A stretch of 64,000 bases of DNA from Brachypterus glaber (GCA_958510825.1 OY294047.1:1612001-1676000); one strand, 5' to 3'. Counted from the stretch's first letter, positions 19,952 to 31,619 are shown. Notes: generated from the letters alone by a model not told the origin. Numbers and translations are program-made.

Positions 19952-20214
19952 TTTTTTACATTTTTGAATTAAGCCGATAATTCTATGTATTATTATTGTT
20001 TTTTTATTTTTATTTTTTTTTTCATTTTTATTTTTATCGTATAAATACGAGATAAAGATAATTTACCTTCTTTTTAGTTACTTAAGCTTAAAAAATATAA
20101 AACTAATATTAAAATAAAAATTTAATCAGTGACAGCGAATTAAAGCTAAAAAAAAAGGTTTTTTTGCCCCGAACTTCTATTATTTCCCTGTAAATTTTAT
20201 TTCTAGAGTATTTT

Positions 20215-20480
20215 CCAACAAAACTAATAACTTTTCTCTCTAGATTACACATACCGTTAATATAAAGTATCGCCAACATCTCGGTTTGTTTGTAAACAAA
20301 TAGTAGGTATATTCAGACCTGAACAATAACAGTTACTAGTAACTGTTATTGTTGTCTCTATTAGAACAAAGCTGTGCGAGTAAGACAATATATATATATA
20401 TATATATATGTTGGCTACGTTTTTGTCAGTTTTTACAAATGAAATGCCTATTCTAGAGAGAAGAGTTATTAGTTCGTTGG
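20215..20480. mobile_element. Inverted-repeat element with CCAACAAAACTAATAAC ends, copy 1
   Basis: The ends CCAACAAAACTAATAAC and GTTATTAGTTCGTTGG are inverted and flanked by TATTTT on each side (20209-20214, 20481-20486). Near the centre is a perfect palindrome ACAATAACAGTTACTAGTAA... and a (TA)n run at 20389-20409. Copy 2 is at 34288-34485. Confidence 0.7.
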
Positions 20481-20486
20481 TATTTT

Positions 20487-20924
20487 CCAGCTATTTTTCT
20501 TAAACCAAATTTATAATTTACTTTGAAGATTAAATAATTAAATTATGAAAAAAAACTTCGGTTATATGAAAGTTGAGCTGAATATTGTTTCCAGACCGGT
20601 ATGTGGTGTTTCCATTGCATTTAAAAAATTGTCTTTAAACGAAAACATTTTTTTTAGAAAAATCAATAAACTTATTTAAAGAATATCGTCCATTGTGTGT
20701 TTCCAATCAAGCTGTTCCAGGAAGACCAGTTTCAGTGTTTACTAATTACTTGTGGCGTTTAACGTTTGTTAACAAGCGTCGCCGTCTCTGTAGCTACTAG
20801 CCGCAATACTAACAATTAATTTAAATTTACTTCTCCAGTGGAAAGACTATATCTTCTAATGAACTATCCTTCCAGTGATCCAGTGATTTTCAAATTATTG
20901 AGCACTGTGTTCGCCAGCAATATA
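20487..20924. other. Intergenic DNA, nothing recognised
   Basis: No frame, repeat family or RNA motif could be assigned. Confidence 0.35.
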
Positions 20925-21200
20925 CAGGGTTATTCAGAAATAAGTTAAAGAAATTTAAGGGGTGATTCTACGTTAAAAAATATGAAAAGAAGTTCCTATA
21001 AAGGTTGGTCTGGAAATAAGCCCTAATGGAGCTACGACCCTCCTAAGGGTACATCTAAAAAGTAGTTTTTATTTAATATTTCTATAAACCACAGTAACAA
21101 ATTTTTGTACATGCCTTAACATTGATAAAGGCTATCATTTCATGTAATTTTTATTTGGTAATTTTAACCAGGGACGTGCGAAATGGTGGGGCGATGTCAC
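20925..21200 (+). mobile_element. Left half of a CAGGGTTATTCAG-family element
   Basis: CAGGGTTATTCAGAAATAAG through GAGCTACGACCCTCCTAAGG and the ACCAGGGACGTGC segment match 16797-17453; the right half is missing, replaced by the next palindrome. Confidence 0.6.
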
Positions 21201-21600
21201 TAACAAATTCGAATATTGGATGTGCAAATATACTGCGTAGTTTATTTTATAAAACATGACTATATTCTATACATAAATATAAACTACTCAAACCTGTTGT
21301 AAAAATATTTACTGTGCGAGTTTTAATTTACTATCTTGCTTGATGAAACAGACTATAAAAACTAAATAAAAAAAATGATAAAACTATGGTCTGTTTCATC
21401 AAGCAAGAGAGTAAATTAAAAATCGCACAGTAAATATTTTTACAACAGGTTCGAATAGTATATGTTTGTGTATGGAACCTAGTTATGTTTTATAAAATAA
21501 ACTACGCAGTATATTCGCACATCGAATTTGTTAACTGTGCGATTTTTAATTTACTCTCTTGCTTGATGAAACAGACTATAAAAACTAAATAAAAAAAATT
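21201..21600. repeat. Palindrome with 155-bp arms plus a third partial arm
   Basis: AACAAATTCGA at 21202 pairs with TCGAATTTGTT ending 21532; the arms share TACTGCGTAGTTTATTTTAT and TTGCTTGATGAAACAGAC. At 21534-21600 an extra direct copy of the inner arm follows. Confidence 0.65.
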
Positions 21601-21895
21601 AAATTTCACTTTTTTGGTGTCATGGTACTTAAAATGAAGCGTAAAATTGAAATATGTAAAAATATATAGGGTGTCCCATATAAAAATCGAAAGTTGTTAT
21701 AATTTCAGGTTAAATCAAAAATGGTTAAATGTCCTTTTTATGTTAAAAGTTGATGTTTTATTGCAAAATAGAGGATGTTCCAAATTTGAAATCTCTAACT
21801 TTTAAAATAAAGAAAAAAAAAGAGGGTGTACCTTGGTCTTGTTACACCCGGTAGATGAGCAAAATTTACAAAGAAAACAGACATACAGGGTTATC
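21601..21895. other. AT-rich DNA with one GGGTGTCCC end
   Basis: TATAGGGTGTCCCATATAAA near 21666 looks like an orphan transposon end; nothing else seen. Confidence 0.35.
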
Positions 21896-22618
21896 CATAA
21901 CTGGCATGCCAAAATTTAAGAGGTGATTCTAGATCCAAAAATATAAAAAAAGTTCCTATAAAGGTTGGTCCGGAAATGAGCCCTAAGGGATCTAGGGCCC
22001 TTTAAAATTGTAATAAAAATAAGGTTTTTAATTAATAACTCGGGTACCGTTTAAGCTACAGCGGCGAGCTTTTGCATGTATACTAGTATTAATAAGGGCA
22101 ATAAGTTTATGTTAATTTATTTTTTTAATTTATCCAGAGGCGTGCCCAGACGGACAAAATATATGAGGCTTAAAACATTTTTGCCCCAAACTATTCTATG
22201 TGTATGTTTTTTGGATTTGTTGTAAAAAATATAGATTTCTAGAGTAAAAATACATATAAAATATCATATAGTGTAACACTATAGGAGCAACCGTTATCAA
22301 AAAAAAAATGCAATTAAGAGGAAGTAACATTTTGTGCCACCAAAAACGTTACTTTTTAAAAGGCTATTACTCCTTTAATATTAAATTTAGGTGTTTTGGT
22401 GTATAATACTTTTTTGCTCAGTTTTAAATGAAGAATCACCCTGCAGCATTAAAATTTTATTGGTGCTTTTTTTTGTTCCCCATTCAATACGTCATCTTCG
22501 AAGGGCCGTAGCTCCCTTAGGGCTCATTTCCGGACCAACCTTTATAGAAACATTTTTTCATATTTTTGGATGTAAAATCACCTCTTAAATTTCGGTACGC
22601 GAGTTCTGGAACAGGCTG
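21896..22618. mobile_element. CAGGGTTATCC-family inverted-repeat element, most complete copy
   Basis: The ends are CAGGGTTATCCATAACTGGC and GAGTTCTGGAACAGGCTG with flanking TA. Arms share AATTTAAGAGGTGATT/AATCACCTCTTAAATT and CCGGAAATGAGCCCTAAGGG/CCCTTAGGGCTCATTTCCGG. It provides the uninterrupted reference for the nested insertion at 27254. Confidence 0.75.
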
Positions 22619-22721
22619 TATGATCATTGTAAAGCAAGGTCTGGATACAGCACCACTGCGCATCGGTATGTTTGTATGTTTACCTAAACACTTCTGATTA
22701 TTACTACTTATTACCTTATAC

Positions 22722-23487
22722 ACGTGTACACGTATACAGGCGCTAATCTTGAATACAAATTAAGTTTTAGTGAGTTGACAACGCAAACCGAGAGTTAATC
22801 CTGCTAGTAGGGGGTCTACACATTATAAAAACATTAACATTAGAGTCTGAGGTGATCGATTTCGGAAGATAATGGACTTTTTTCCTTAGAAATTACCATA
22901 GCGGACTTTATTTTATACTGTTTTAGATTATTCTATATAAATTTTGGTCAGAGATTTTAAATCCGTTCAAATAAATAGTCTATCAATTCTTAATTCAGAA
23001 AATATAGTTGCAGATAATATATTATATTTGGTAGTTTATTTTCTAAAAAAAACGTAGTGCAGTGTATTAAATATCTGTCATAATGTGTCAGAACAATAAT
23101 TCAGTAATAATAAGTGTTTTACAAATAATTTGTCATTAAACGATACACTAATATGCATATTTTTTGAGAAACTAAAATGCAAAAAACCGCAGTGATACTT
23201 TTTTCCGAAATGGAAATCAATAGACCGTTTCTGTGAATGGATTTAAATTCTCTGATTAAAATATATATAGAATAAGCTAAAACAGTATAAAATAAAGAGT
23301 TATTAAGTCGACTGTGACCATTTCTGATGAAAAAAGTCCATTATCTTCTGAAACCAAGTACCTCAGATTTAACTCTCAATGATTTTATAATGGGAAGACT
23401 TCCTACTAACAGGACTAACTGTTGACTTCCGTTGGCAAGTCACTAAAACTTAATTTGCATTCAAGATTAGCGTGTACACGTTTGGGT
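22722..23487. repeat. Outer palindrome holding a nested element
   Basis: GCTAATCTTGAATACAAATT near 22742 pairs with AATTTGCATTCAAGATTAGC near 23451-23470, extended by GTACACGT on both sides. The element at 22799-23414 sits between the arms. Confidence 0.6.
22799..23414. mobile_element. Inverted-repeat element, possibly piggyBac-like
   Basis: The ends TCCTGCTAGTAGG and CCTACTAACAGGA are inverted and flanked by TTAA on the left and CTAA on the right. Arms also share GATAATGGACTTTTT/AAAAAGTCCATTATC and ATAAAGTCCG-like blocks. TTAA suggests piggyBac, weakened by the mutated right copy. Confidence 0.55.
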
Positions 23488-23817
23488 AGCTATTATCATT
23501 TCGGTGATATTTACTCACCGATGAAATCCAACTTCTATCTTGAGAAAAAAACAGCCTTCTGCGTTTATGATAAAAGTTTGTTAAAGATTTTGTTTGTTTG
23601 CTTGTTTGCACCGTATCAGTCTTAAACGAGGAAAATATATTTACATTTTTAAATAAAATTTTAACCAAATATTATGATTGCCAATGTTAAAGTTTATTTT
23701 TTATCGGCAGTTAAAAAGTTTTTGCATCCCTGTTTTTTACCAAAAAACTCTGTAATAATAAAAAGTTTAAGAAGCTTTCCATCATAGAATTTATTATAAA
23801 TATTTGTTACCAACTTA
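23488..23817. other. Intergenic DNA, nothing recognised
   Basis: Open frames on both strands between 23422 and 23668 overlap the palindrome arm and show no motif. Confidence 0.35.
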
Positions 23818-24056
23818 GGGAACGTTCAAGTATTACGTAACGCAAAATGTACCAAAATTCATACACTTCATACCTCGGTTCTCGCGTTATTCAAGGCTGT
23901 AGATATGTCATATTTTGGCTACCCCCCCTAACAGGGGGTGTGTTAGGGGGGGTAGCCAAAATATGAAATCTCTATCACCTATAATAACGCGAGAACCGGG
24001 GTATGAAGTGTATGGATTTTGGTACAATTTGCGTTACGTGATACTTGAACGTTCAC
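23818..24056. mobile_element. PIF/Harbinger-like MITE (GGGAACGTTCAAG), copy 1
   Basis: The ends are GGGAACGTTCAAGTATTACG and CGTGATACTTGAACGTTCAC with TTA on both flanks (23815-23817, 24057-24059). The arms are palindromic over nearly the full length (TTTTGGCTACCCCCC/GGGGGGGTAGCCAAAA). A 3-bp TWA duplication is the Harbinger hallmark. Confidence 0.78.
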
Positions 24057-24641
24057 TTAAGTGTAATCTTTTAAATTCACAATAGGTTTCAGAGGGACAG
24101 ATTTTTTTATTCTTTACAACACGTTTGGTTATTAAATTCAAAAAATCGTTAAAAACTACACAGAAATTTTGTATAAAAATTGGACAAGTTCGGTTTGGTT
24201 TTATGGATTGATCAATAAATGATCAATGGATTGACACAGATCCATATATTTTGGCAAAAGAAAATGGTAAAAATTTCAAGTCTCTATCTCAAAGCGTTCT
24301 TAAAATATCGTAGTGTAAGGTGGTTTTGTAAGCGACCTGCACAATTAATACGACTGTAGGTACCGGTAGTTTCAAAAAAAATTTAAATTGATAAAAAACT
24401 TATACATAGTTTTTTTTTTTTTAACTGCAGTATAATTAAATTGGAAACTTTCTGTGAGACTGCAAGTTTTAGGTACGTGTGTGTTATTCTATTGTGCAGT
24501 GAACAGTTAATTATTATGTCAGACAGACTAGGACTGTGTGGAGGAACAATATGCTTTTGTTGATTGTAATAAATCATTGTCTTATGATAAATAATCGCAA
24601 GCTTGAAGCGGTACATACATATATACATACATATATACATA
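24057..24641. other. AT-rich DNA, nothing coding
   Basis: It ends in a (CATA)n microsatellite at 24612-24641 next to the following transposon. Confidence 0.4.
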
Positions 24642-25406
24642 CAGTGCGGTCCAAAACTCACCCCCCCCCCCCTTTTAACTTTTGAACGAGTTGAGATATC
24701 GACTTCAAATTTGGAATTTTTAAATAAGACAACTTAAACTATCTTTTAGCATATATTTAATACTTTCAGCTCTTAAAATGTGGGCAGGGGGGCATGGGGG
24801 CACATTTTTTTAAATGGAAAAGGGGGTCGTGTAATACATAATTTTAAAGCTTATAAAATTCTCCATTCAAATCCATATTTAAAAAAAAAAACATTTTGGG
24901 TTTAAAATGGTGTTGAAAATGGGTATTAATGTCAAAATTCCTCTAAAAAAAAAACAAATAATTTTTTAAAAATGCCTAATTTCATCATAAAACAATGTTA
25001 ATTATACTTTTAAACTAATTTTAGTTGACATAAATAATAATTTATAAAATAAAACATAAAAAATCGAATGTTTTAGCACAAAAAATGTGTATTTCAATAC
25101 TTTTAATTTTAGAATTCTAAAATATAAAAGTAAAAAAATTGAAAAATCAAAACCTTAAAAAACATTTTTTAAAAATTTAAAAATGTTAGTTTAAATAGAG
25201 AATTTTATAAGCTTTAAAATTATGTATCACAGACCCCCCTTTCCAAAAGTCCCCCATGCCCCCCTGCCCTCATTTTAAGAGCTGAAAATATCAAATATAT
25301 GCTAAAAGATAGTTTAAGTTGTCTTATTTAAGAGTTCTAAATTTAAAGTCGATATCTCAACTCGTTCAAAAGTTAAAAGGGGGGGGGTGACTTTTGGACC
25401 GCACTG
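24642..25406. mobile_element. Tc1-like inverted-repeat element (CAGTGCGGTCC), best copy
   Basis: The ends CAGTGCGGTCCAAAACTCAC and GACTTTTGGACCGCACTG are flanked by TA. The arms include AACGAGTTGAGATATCGACT and its complement. The CAGTGC...GGTCC-AAAA terminus resembles Tc1-type inverted repeats. No transposase. Copies: 10864-11549, 35331-35432 and 51355-51740. Confidence 0.75.
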
Positions 25407-25849
25407 TATGTATATTACAACGTTGTTTGCTTGAGATACTGTAAAAGATACTCAATAATGGTTTGGACTTTTCAACCAAAATTAAGTTAAAAAAATGTGT
25501 AGAAAAAAGGAGAATGAGTGTTTAATAAGAGCGTGGATGGCCTGATAATTCTGGTTTTTAGTGATCCGATTACACAGTAGGGAAGATACCCATGAATGGG
25601 ACATATTACGATAATTACTGAATGGGACAGTGCCTGTTTCTGAACTATCCTTCGTAATTTTTGGTTTTTATTATCATGATTAGTGTGTCAAAGTTTAGGC
25701 AGTTGGGTTTTTGATAAATTTAATAAATCAGTTTTAGCGAGTCAAAAGTAATTTTTTTAATAATTTTAAAAGATATTTTATTGACGAACGTCAAAAGAAA
25801 ACTGTTTTAATTTGGTATACAATAGTAACAGTCTAGAACAATACGGAAC
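25407..25849. other. Intergenic DNA, nothing recognised
   Basis: GAATGGGACATATTACGATA and GAATGGGACAGTG form a loose direct repeat near 25595-25630; no gene. Confidence 0.35.
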
Positions 25850-26490
25850 CATAGGCAAGGAAAGACCTCCAAAGCCTTTTCGGAAAAGTGTGATAAATGT
25901 GGCTTGCGCATCTGCGATAAACTTGCACGTGCGTGCGCTTGCACTATTATTGTTGTTTTTGACAAGTATTTTTTAACCTCAGTTTTATGTGTCAAATAAA
26001 AATTTTAATAAATACAACAAAAAACAATAAATATCTATTTTATAAGAATTTTTCGATGTGTGTTTGAGTACACCAGGGATTGACCCTTTGCTCTTCATAA
26101 AGCGACAATACAGGTCATTTTTAAAGTTATAAACAAATGCAGCAAAAAAAAAAACAATTAAAACACAGTAGAAGTCGAAAAATGCACAGAAACAAACGAC
26201 GATCTGACAGTACTGACAGTATAATCAAACTACTAATAATTCGTCGCCCCAGTATTGGTTTGCCATATCTCTATTTTAGGACATTTTGAGATTTTTACTG
26301 GGGGATTTTTGGAGATACGACAAATGAATACTGGGGTGACATATTGTTTTACGACCGACAGTATTTCACAGCTTACAGAGATGCGTACTGCCCAAAGTCA
26401 GATAAATTGCGTTACGTCATTTCCCTGCCCCGTTTTGTCACAAAATACTCTTGCGCAGGCTGGACTTTTAGTCCTCTTTTCTTCTCTATG
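25850..26490 (+). mobile_element. hAT-like element with CATAGRSAAGG ends, copy 1
   Basis: The ends CATAGGCAAGGAAAGA and TCTTTTCTTCTCTATG are inverted, with imperfect 8-bp flanks TACGGAAC/CACGAAAC. Internal ACTGGGGGATTTTTGGAGAT is shared with copy 2 at 46835-47484. An open frame near the end is also open in copy 2 but looks unselected. Confidence 0.7.
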
Positions 26491-26549
26491 CACGAAACAT
26501 ATACCAAATAATCAAGATAATAAAAACTCTTTTAAAGGCGCACTCTTAA

Positions 26550-26777
26550 CCTCTTCAGGGACTAATTTTTTGTTTAAATTAATTTAGTAGCAAAAGTTAA
26601 AAATGATTTTTATTGTCAAAACAAGTAAACAACTGAAGATATGCGAATCTTGGCCATTGGATGTAGCTTGTGATTGGAAACATAGCAAAAGCCACTGAGC
26701 GTTAATGAATTCGGTGAATTTCATTTTGCCGAATTTATTTTTAAACGTACACATATGTGTCTATGTCCCTGAAGAGG
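26550..26777. mobile_element. piggyBac-like MITE
   Basis: Perfect 13-bp inverted ends CCTCTTCAGGGAC/GTCCCTGAAGAGG are flanked by TTAA at 26546-26549 and 26778-26781, the piggyBac target duplication. The 228-bp interior is non-coding. Confidence 0.8.
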
Positions 26778-26781
26778 TTAA

Positions 26782-26866
26782 GGCTTATTTCCGGACCAAC
26801 TTTTTTTAATATTTTTGGATGTAGCACCACCTCTTAATTTTTTTCCGTTAATTCTGATCCACCCTG
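26782..26866. repeat. Right-end fragment of the CAGGGTTATTC family
   Basis: GGCTTATTTCCGGACCAACT through ATCCACCCTGTA matches the right arm of 21896-22618. The piggyBac-like element inserted at its inner edge. Confidence 0.55.
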
Positions 26867-27132
26867 TATTTAAAGTTATAATAAAACATTAATGTTAACT
26901 ATACTTTTAGCACAATAATTGCTGAAATTCTAAATTTGCAGGATTGGTTGATAAGGCTTTATAATTATTCTATTAATTATTATTTAAACGGTTTTCTTTA
27001 AAATGCCTAATTGGTAATTTAATTCCCGATACAAAATAAATACAATTTTCAATTGAATTTCTAAGCAGAATTAAATGTAGAATTCTAAATTAGCAAGGTC
27101 TTTATAATTATAAATCGTATTTCTTGCCTATA

Positions 27133-27683
27133 CAGGGTGATCATTAAGTGGCATGCCAAAATTTAGAAGCTGATTTTACCAATAAAATGTTAATGCTGCA
27201 TGACAAAAAGTTACTTTCTCTTAATTGCATTGCTTCTACAGTGTTATACTATAGGGAACGTTCAATAATTACGTAACGCTCCTATGGGGGGTGGAAAATA
27301 GCGTTACAAGGGGGGGTGGGGGTCCAAAATGATCAAAATTGGCGTTAATTAATACTTGAACGTTCCCATATGACATTTTTTTACTCAAGGAATCTATATT
27401 TTTTACAAAAAAAAAAAAAAACACACATAAAAAAGTTTGGTGTCAAAAATTTGTTAAGCCTCACGTATTTTATCCGTCTAGGCACCCCTCTGGATAGATT
27501 CAAAAACGTAAATTAACATAAACTAAAACTTTAAGCCTACCAGATTTATTAACTAAAACCCTTATTTTTAGTTCAACTTGTATCTCCTTTAGGGCTCATT
27601 TTCGGGCCAACCTTTATAGGAATTTTTTTCATGTTTTTTTATGTACCTCTTTAATTTTGGCATGCTAGTTATTGATCACCCTG
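27133..27683. mobile_element. CAGGGTGATCATTA inverted-repeat element with nested MITE
   Basis: The ends CAGGGTGATCATTAAGTGGC and GTTATTGATCACCCTG are flanked by TA. It is a diverged relative of 21896-22618 (shared TGGCATGCCAAAATTT). The element at 27254-27367 is inserted in it. Confidence 0.72.
27254..27367. mobile_element. PIF/Harbinger-like MITE (GGGAACGTTCAA), copy 3, nested
   Basis: GGGAACGTTCAATAATTACG and AATACTTGAACGTTCCC are inverted ends with ATA on both flanks. The intact sequence at 21896-22618 shows the empty site as ACTATATGA, confirming a 3-bp duplication. Confidence 0.75.
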
Positions 27684-27728
27684 TATAAATCTTATAATAA
27701 CCTGTAACACCCATAATCGAAGTATATA

Positions 27729-28062
27729 TTCATTTACCGGGAAACAAATTTTTTAAAAAAACTAATTTTTGAAGTAAATGGATATTTAAAACTATATTTT
27801 ACTAGTGGGTCTGTCATGTCAACACTGTTATTGCAAGGCAAGTCACTTGGAACAAAAAAAAAACAATTAAAAAAAAAATGATATTTTTTTTTCCAAAAAA
27901 ATTTGCTTTTCTTAAAAAAAAGGAATATTTAAAAAAAAAACTATTTTTTTTTTCGTGATTTACTATGTACTAACAACGTTGAAATGAAACTCCAGTAAGT
28001 AAAATATAGTTTAAACCTTAAAAAATTGTTTTTAAAATTTTAATTTTTGCCGGTAAATGAAC
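27729..28062. repeat. Inverted repeat with TTCATTTACCGG ends
   Basis: TTCATTTACCGG pairs with CCGGTAAATGAA, and AAACTATATTTTACTAGT with CAGTAAGTAAAATATAGTTT. The interior is A/T homopolymer-rich. Confidence 0.6.
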
Positions 28063-28420
28063 ACTCGCTTTCATTCTCAAACTCACGCTCTTACTCTACC
28101 TTTTTACCTACCTTTTCTTTTGTGTAGTCTTACCACGCTACGTTTAGTTAATCTGGGCACCCTATACATATGTATGTAAGTACACGTGCCAAAGGAATTG
28201 CATATAGCAATCCAAGTTTTGGTTATCATATTTTGTATCAAATGCATAATTTGGAAGCACACCAAGCTATTATATTTCCATTTATAATTAAGTTACTTTC
28301 ATGTTAATAAGCTTTGATAACTCAACTATAAATAATAAACAAGCTTTTAAGATATGTAATGCTACGCATTCCATTATATACACTGATAGAAAAATAGCGT
28401 TATTAATAACGAAATTAGGT
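28063..28420. other. Intergenic DNA, nothing recognised
   Basis: A pyrimidine-rich stretch (28064-28125) is the only notable composition change. Confidence 0.35.
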
Positions 28421-29333
28421 TATAGTAGAGGAAATGCGCCTAATTTCGGATGGTTTCCAAATTTCGGATAGTAGTGTATTTAAGATACTGTCTGCAAAGG
28501 TAAACAGAAACCTACTTTTATGTGAAGCCAAAAGTCAAACTAAATCCGTCCTGTAATATGATAACGGTAGAGCTTCTCCCCTTTAAATGGCAGCACAAAT
28601 CGTTTATATTGCAAATGACAGTTTTGTGCTCAGTTGCATTATTATGCTTGTTTATTTTATAAATAATCGTTATAAAAGTTCGTGATTCTGTCTTGGGTAA
28701 GTTATGATGTTAGTTAAGTTGATCCACTATTCATAATTAAGCAATTTGAAAACGTAAACATTCTACAAATTTCTAATCTAAAAAGCAGAAAGTTGCCTAA
28801 TTTCGGATAGACCATTTTTGTGCATTTGATTCCCAATTTCGGATATCCGCAAGGTAATTATTATTCAGGATAACCAACCATTAATTATTATTTTTATAAT
28901 GATACAACAAACTAAGATAAACAATTTTGAAAAAACGAAAATTACCTAAGATACTAAGATATTCGAAATTGGGAATCTAAAATTATAGTTCCTATAGTAT
29001 TTCGTAGAAAATCGCTTAATGATTAAATTACGTCTTAAATGTGAAGGAATAACAAGAAACATAAGCAATGGGATCCAGATCTAGTCTTGAAAAATTTTTT
29101 TCGGATATGTCCGAAATTAGGAGCCCTTTTTCAAATGCACAAAAATGCGCTGATTTTTTTTAACCGTGTTTTTTGGAAATAATAAACTGTAATAAAATTG
29201 CTTTTATAATAAATCATGGTTCGCTATAATAAGTTTTATCTGGTTATATAAAAAAAATATCAAAAAGTAATACCGAGTATTAAATATTGAATACATTGTA
29301 AATGGTATCCGAAATTAGGCGACTTTCCTCTAT
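28421..29333. mobile_element. Inverted-repeat element studded with TAATTTCGGAT motifs
   Basis: The ends GAGGAAATGCGCCTAATTTC and GAAATTAGGCGACTTTCCTC are inverted. TAATTTCGGAT or a close variant occurs at least seven times in both orientations (near 28440, 28463, 28800, 28832, 28962, 29101, 29303). No coding frame. Confidence 0.65.
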
Positions 29334-29485
29334 ACAACAATAAAGAGTTGTATATGCGCCAACCACTATATATTGCATATAGAATACAACAATAAAAAAG
29401 TAAGCGTGTTCGGTATTTACAAACAAGTGCAGTTGTTTGATTTACAACAACAAACTGTTAAGCGATCAAACCCTGATGAAATGGG

Positions 29486-29977
29486 GTCCCCGAAAAATAT
29501 ATTTTTAACTTACCGAGTCAAACAAATTACATTTATTACATTTAGATTAGTCTATTTTCACAGTTTGATACAACTATTCTCTAGGCTAAGAATTAAAAAA
29601 AAGACTTTAAAAACTTTATCTGACATATGTCAACGTTAAAAACTCTCTTTAATTTTCATTTAATCAAAATGTCATTTCATAAATTCTCATTTCTTTAAAA
29701 AACTAGGTATCACATATTTTAAAGGCACTTTTTAAAGACTGTTCTCACCCCTTGGTCCCAGAATAATTGTGTATAACTATTAAAACAGCTTAATCTGAAT
29801 GTATTAAATGAAATATATATGACTCGGCAAGTTAAAAATAGATTTTTTGGTAGCTCATTGTCATAGCTTTTGGAGCTTCTAGCACCCAAAGGAACCGGAT
29901 TCGGAGTCTAGCAATTTGAAAATAGCTTAATCTCAATGTACTTTAAGACATACATAAAATATAGCCGGGAGCAAATA
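29486..29977 (+). repeat. Fold-back family ending GGGAGCAAATAATGG, copy 1
   Basis: It matches 61455-62035 (TTAACTTACCGAGTCAAAC, ATTACATTTAGATTAGTC, AAAATATAGCC). Its last bases form the target of the next element. Confidence 0.6.
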
Positions 29978-30377
29978 ATGGAGCTCTCTACAACTAGAAT
30001 TATGAAACAAAAGACGTCTACCCTATCTCTATCTCATTTGTGCTACACTTTCCAGCCAACCAAATAAATACTGTATTTGTTTTTCATACAACAAATACAG
30101 TATTTATTTGGTTGGCCGGAAAGTGTAGCAGTGAGAGGCACGTACGAACATAGCTAATGTGAATCTGTAGAATAAGATAATTCTACTAAAATTTAGATGG
30201 CGCCAGTAATTTCTTTAATAATGCACTTTTCGCCCGGCCAAGTAAATATTGTATTTGTTCAACAAAGAACAAATACAGCATTTGTTTGGTTGGGTGGAAG
30301 TGGGAGTGTATGTATGTCTTCTATCCTTTTTGGGTAGAACTTTTGTCCCTGTCTAATCTAATGGGAGAATTCTCAAT
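29978..30377 (+). mobile_element. 400-bp twin-hairpin element, copy 2
   Basis: Same length and almost the same sequence as copy 1 (15139). It interrupts GGGAGCAAATA...AATAAAAATGGTCACC, which is uninterrupted at 19398-19440. Confidence 0.82.
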
Positions 30378-30702
30378 TAAATAAAAATGGTCACCAGCTC
30401 TCTGACTAATTTTTATTCAAGAATTTTTTGTTTAGGACGTTTGTTGGATATCTTGGGAAATTCAAAACAACCGTATAATACTATTCTAGCTCTATGCGCT
30501 GTGAATAGTATAATAATAAATAAAGTATGTTTAGTTACCGACTAATGCTTCAACTAACTTTGAAAGGGATATTCATGAATGATGCACTAAATTAATTATC
30601 ATTAAATAAACAGTAATTCAGAGATAACTATATTTAAAACTATACCCAGAGGTTCGGAAGTTTCGAAGATTCAACTTTTTAAGACTTTTAAGCGCCGCCG
30701 AG
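30378..30702. other. Intergenic DNA, nothing recognised
   Basis: No feature was assigned. Confidence 0.35.
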
Positions 30703-31408
30703 TAATAGTATATTAAAGTACTAGTTTCATAACACCCGTTTTTAGCTCATGAGTACAAGGTTTGAAAACGAGCCGCTAAAAACGTGTTATGATACGAATG
30801 CTTTATACTATTTTTTCTATTTTGCTCTAAAATTAAAAAAACTTACATTAAAATAGATGACCGATTTATGGATTTTTGTTTTGGGTTGGCATTACAATTT
30901 TCGCATATTTGAAATTCATAGAACAAACGATATTTTGATATCTTTTATAGTCAGCTCTTCTCTTTTTCACTGCAAGTAACAAAGCCACAATTTTAACACA
31001 GTAAAAATTTTGTTAAACCACAATTTCGTAGAAAACTAAACTTAAAAGCGGGGTTGACATTTGCACGGAAAACTCCAAGCGATTGTCTTTTGTCCCGTAT
31101 TGCCAACCCAAAAGAAAAAAGTACAAACCTTACAGGCCCATTTTGTGTTTAGGTTATTTTTACCATGTTAAAATTGTAGCTTAGTTAATTGCGGTAAAAA
31201 AGAGAAGAGATGACTATAAAATATATCAAAATATCATTTTATTTTAATCATGGTGTAAACTGTAATGCCAATCCAAAACAAAAAGCCCTAAATCAGTCAT
31301 CAATTTAAATGTAAGTTTTTTTAAATTTTAGAGCAAAATAGAAAAAATTGTATAAAGCACTCGTTTCATAACACGTTTTTAGCGCACTAGTACTTTAATA
31401 TACTATTA
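30703..31408. mobile_element. Fold-back element with TAATAGTATATTAAAG ends
   Basis: TAATAGTATATTAAAGTACT pairs with AGTACTTTAATATACTATTA, and the arms extend about 300 bp (CTATTTTGCTCTAAAATT/AATTTTAGAGCAAAATAG). A diverged half copy is at 32452-32830. Confidence 0.72.
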
Positions 31409-31530
31409 TTGGTATCACCCAGTCACTCGTAGTGGCATGCAATTTACCGGAAGAATGGCCCTTAATCACTGTAAAAAATAAATCTTTTAAGGTGCAACAA
31501 AACTAAGTTATTATTTTAAAAATTATCTCC

Positions 31531-31619
31531 TGGCCTTAAGTTCAACATAAGGACCATCTTGTCTTAGACAGTGTCCGTCTTAAAATAAGGATCGTCCCTG
31601 TGTTGAACTTAAGGCCTAG
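31531..31619. repeat. Compact palindrome GGCCTTAAGTTCAACA
   Basis: GGCCTTAAGTTCAACA pairs with TGTTGAACTTAAGGCC across an 89-bp segment with partially paired centre. Confidence 0.65.

Noticed and set aside
23318..23352. CTGATGA...CTGAAACC, hammerhead-like
   Set aside because: Stem II would have only about three pairs and no stem I was found; it is part of a transposon arm.
26255..26587. 110- and 130-codon frames shared by the CATAG hAT-like copies (26255-26587, 47249-47641)
   Set aside because: They run past the transposon end into unrelated flanks, lack transposase motifs and show no sign of selection.
29470..29500. CTGATGA followed by GGGGTCCCC and GAAAA, hammerhead-like
   Set aside because: The stem loop has one base, no stem I exists, and the related copy at 61555 does not conserve the core.
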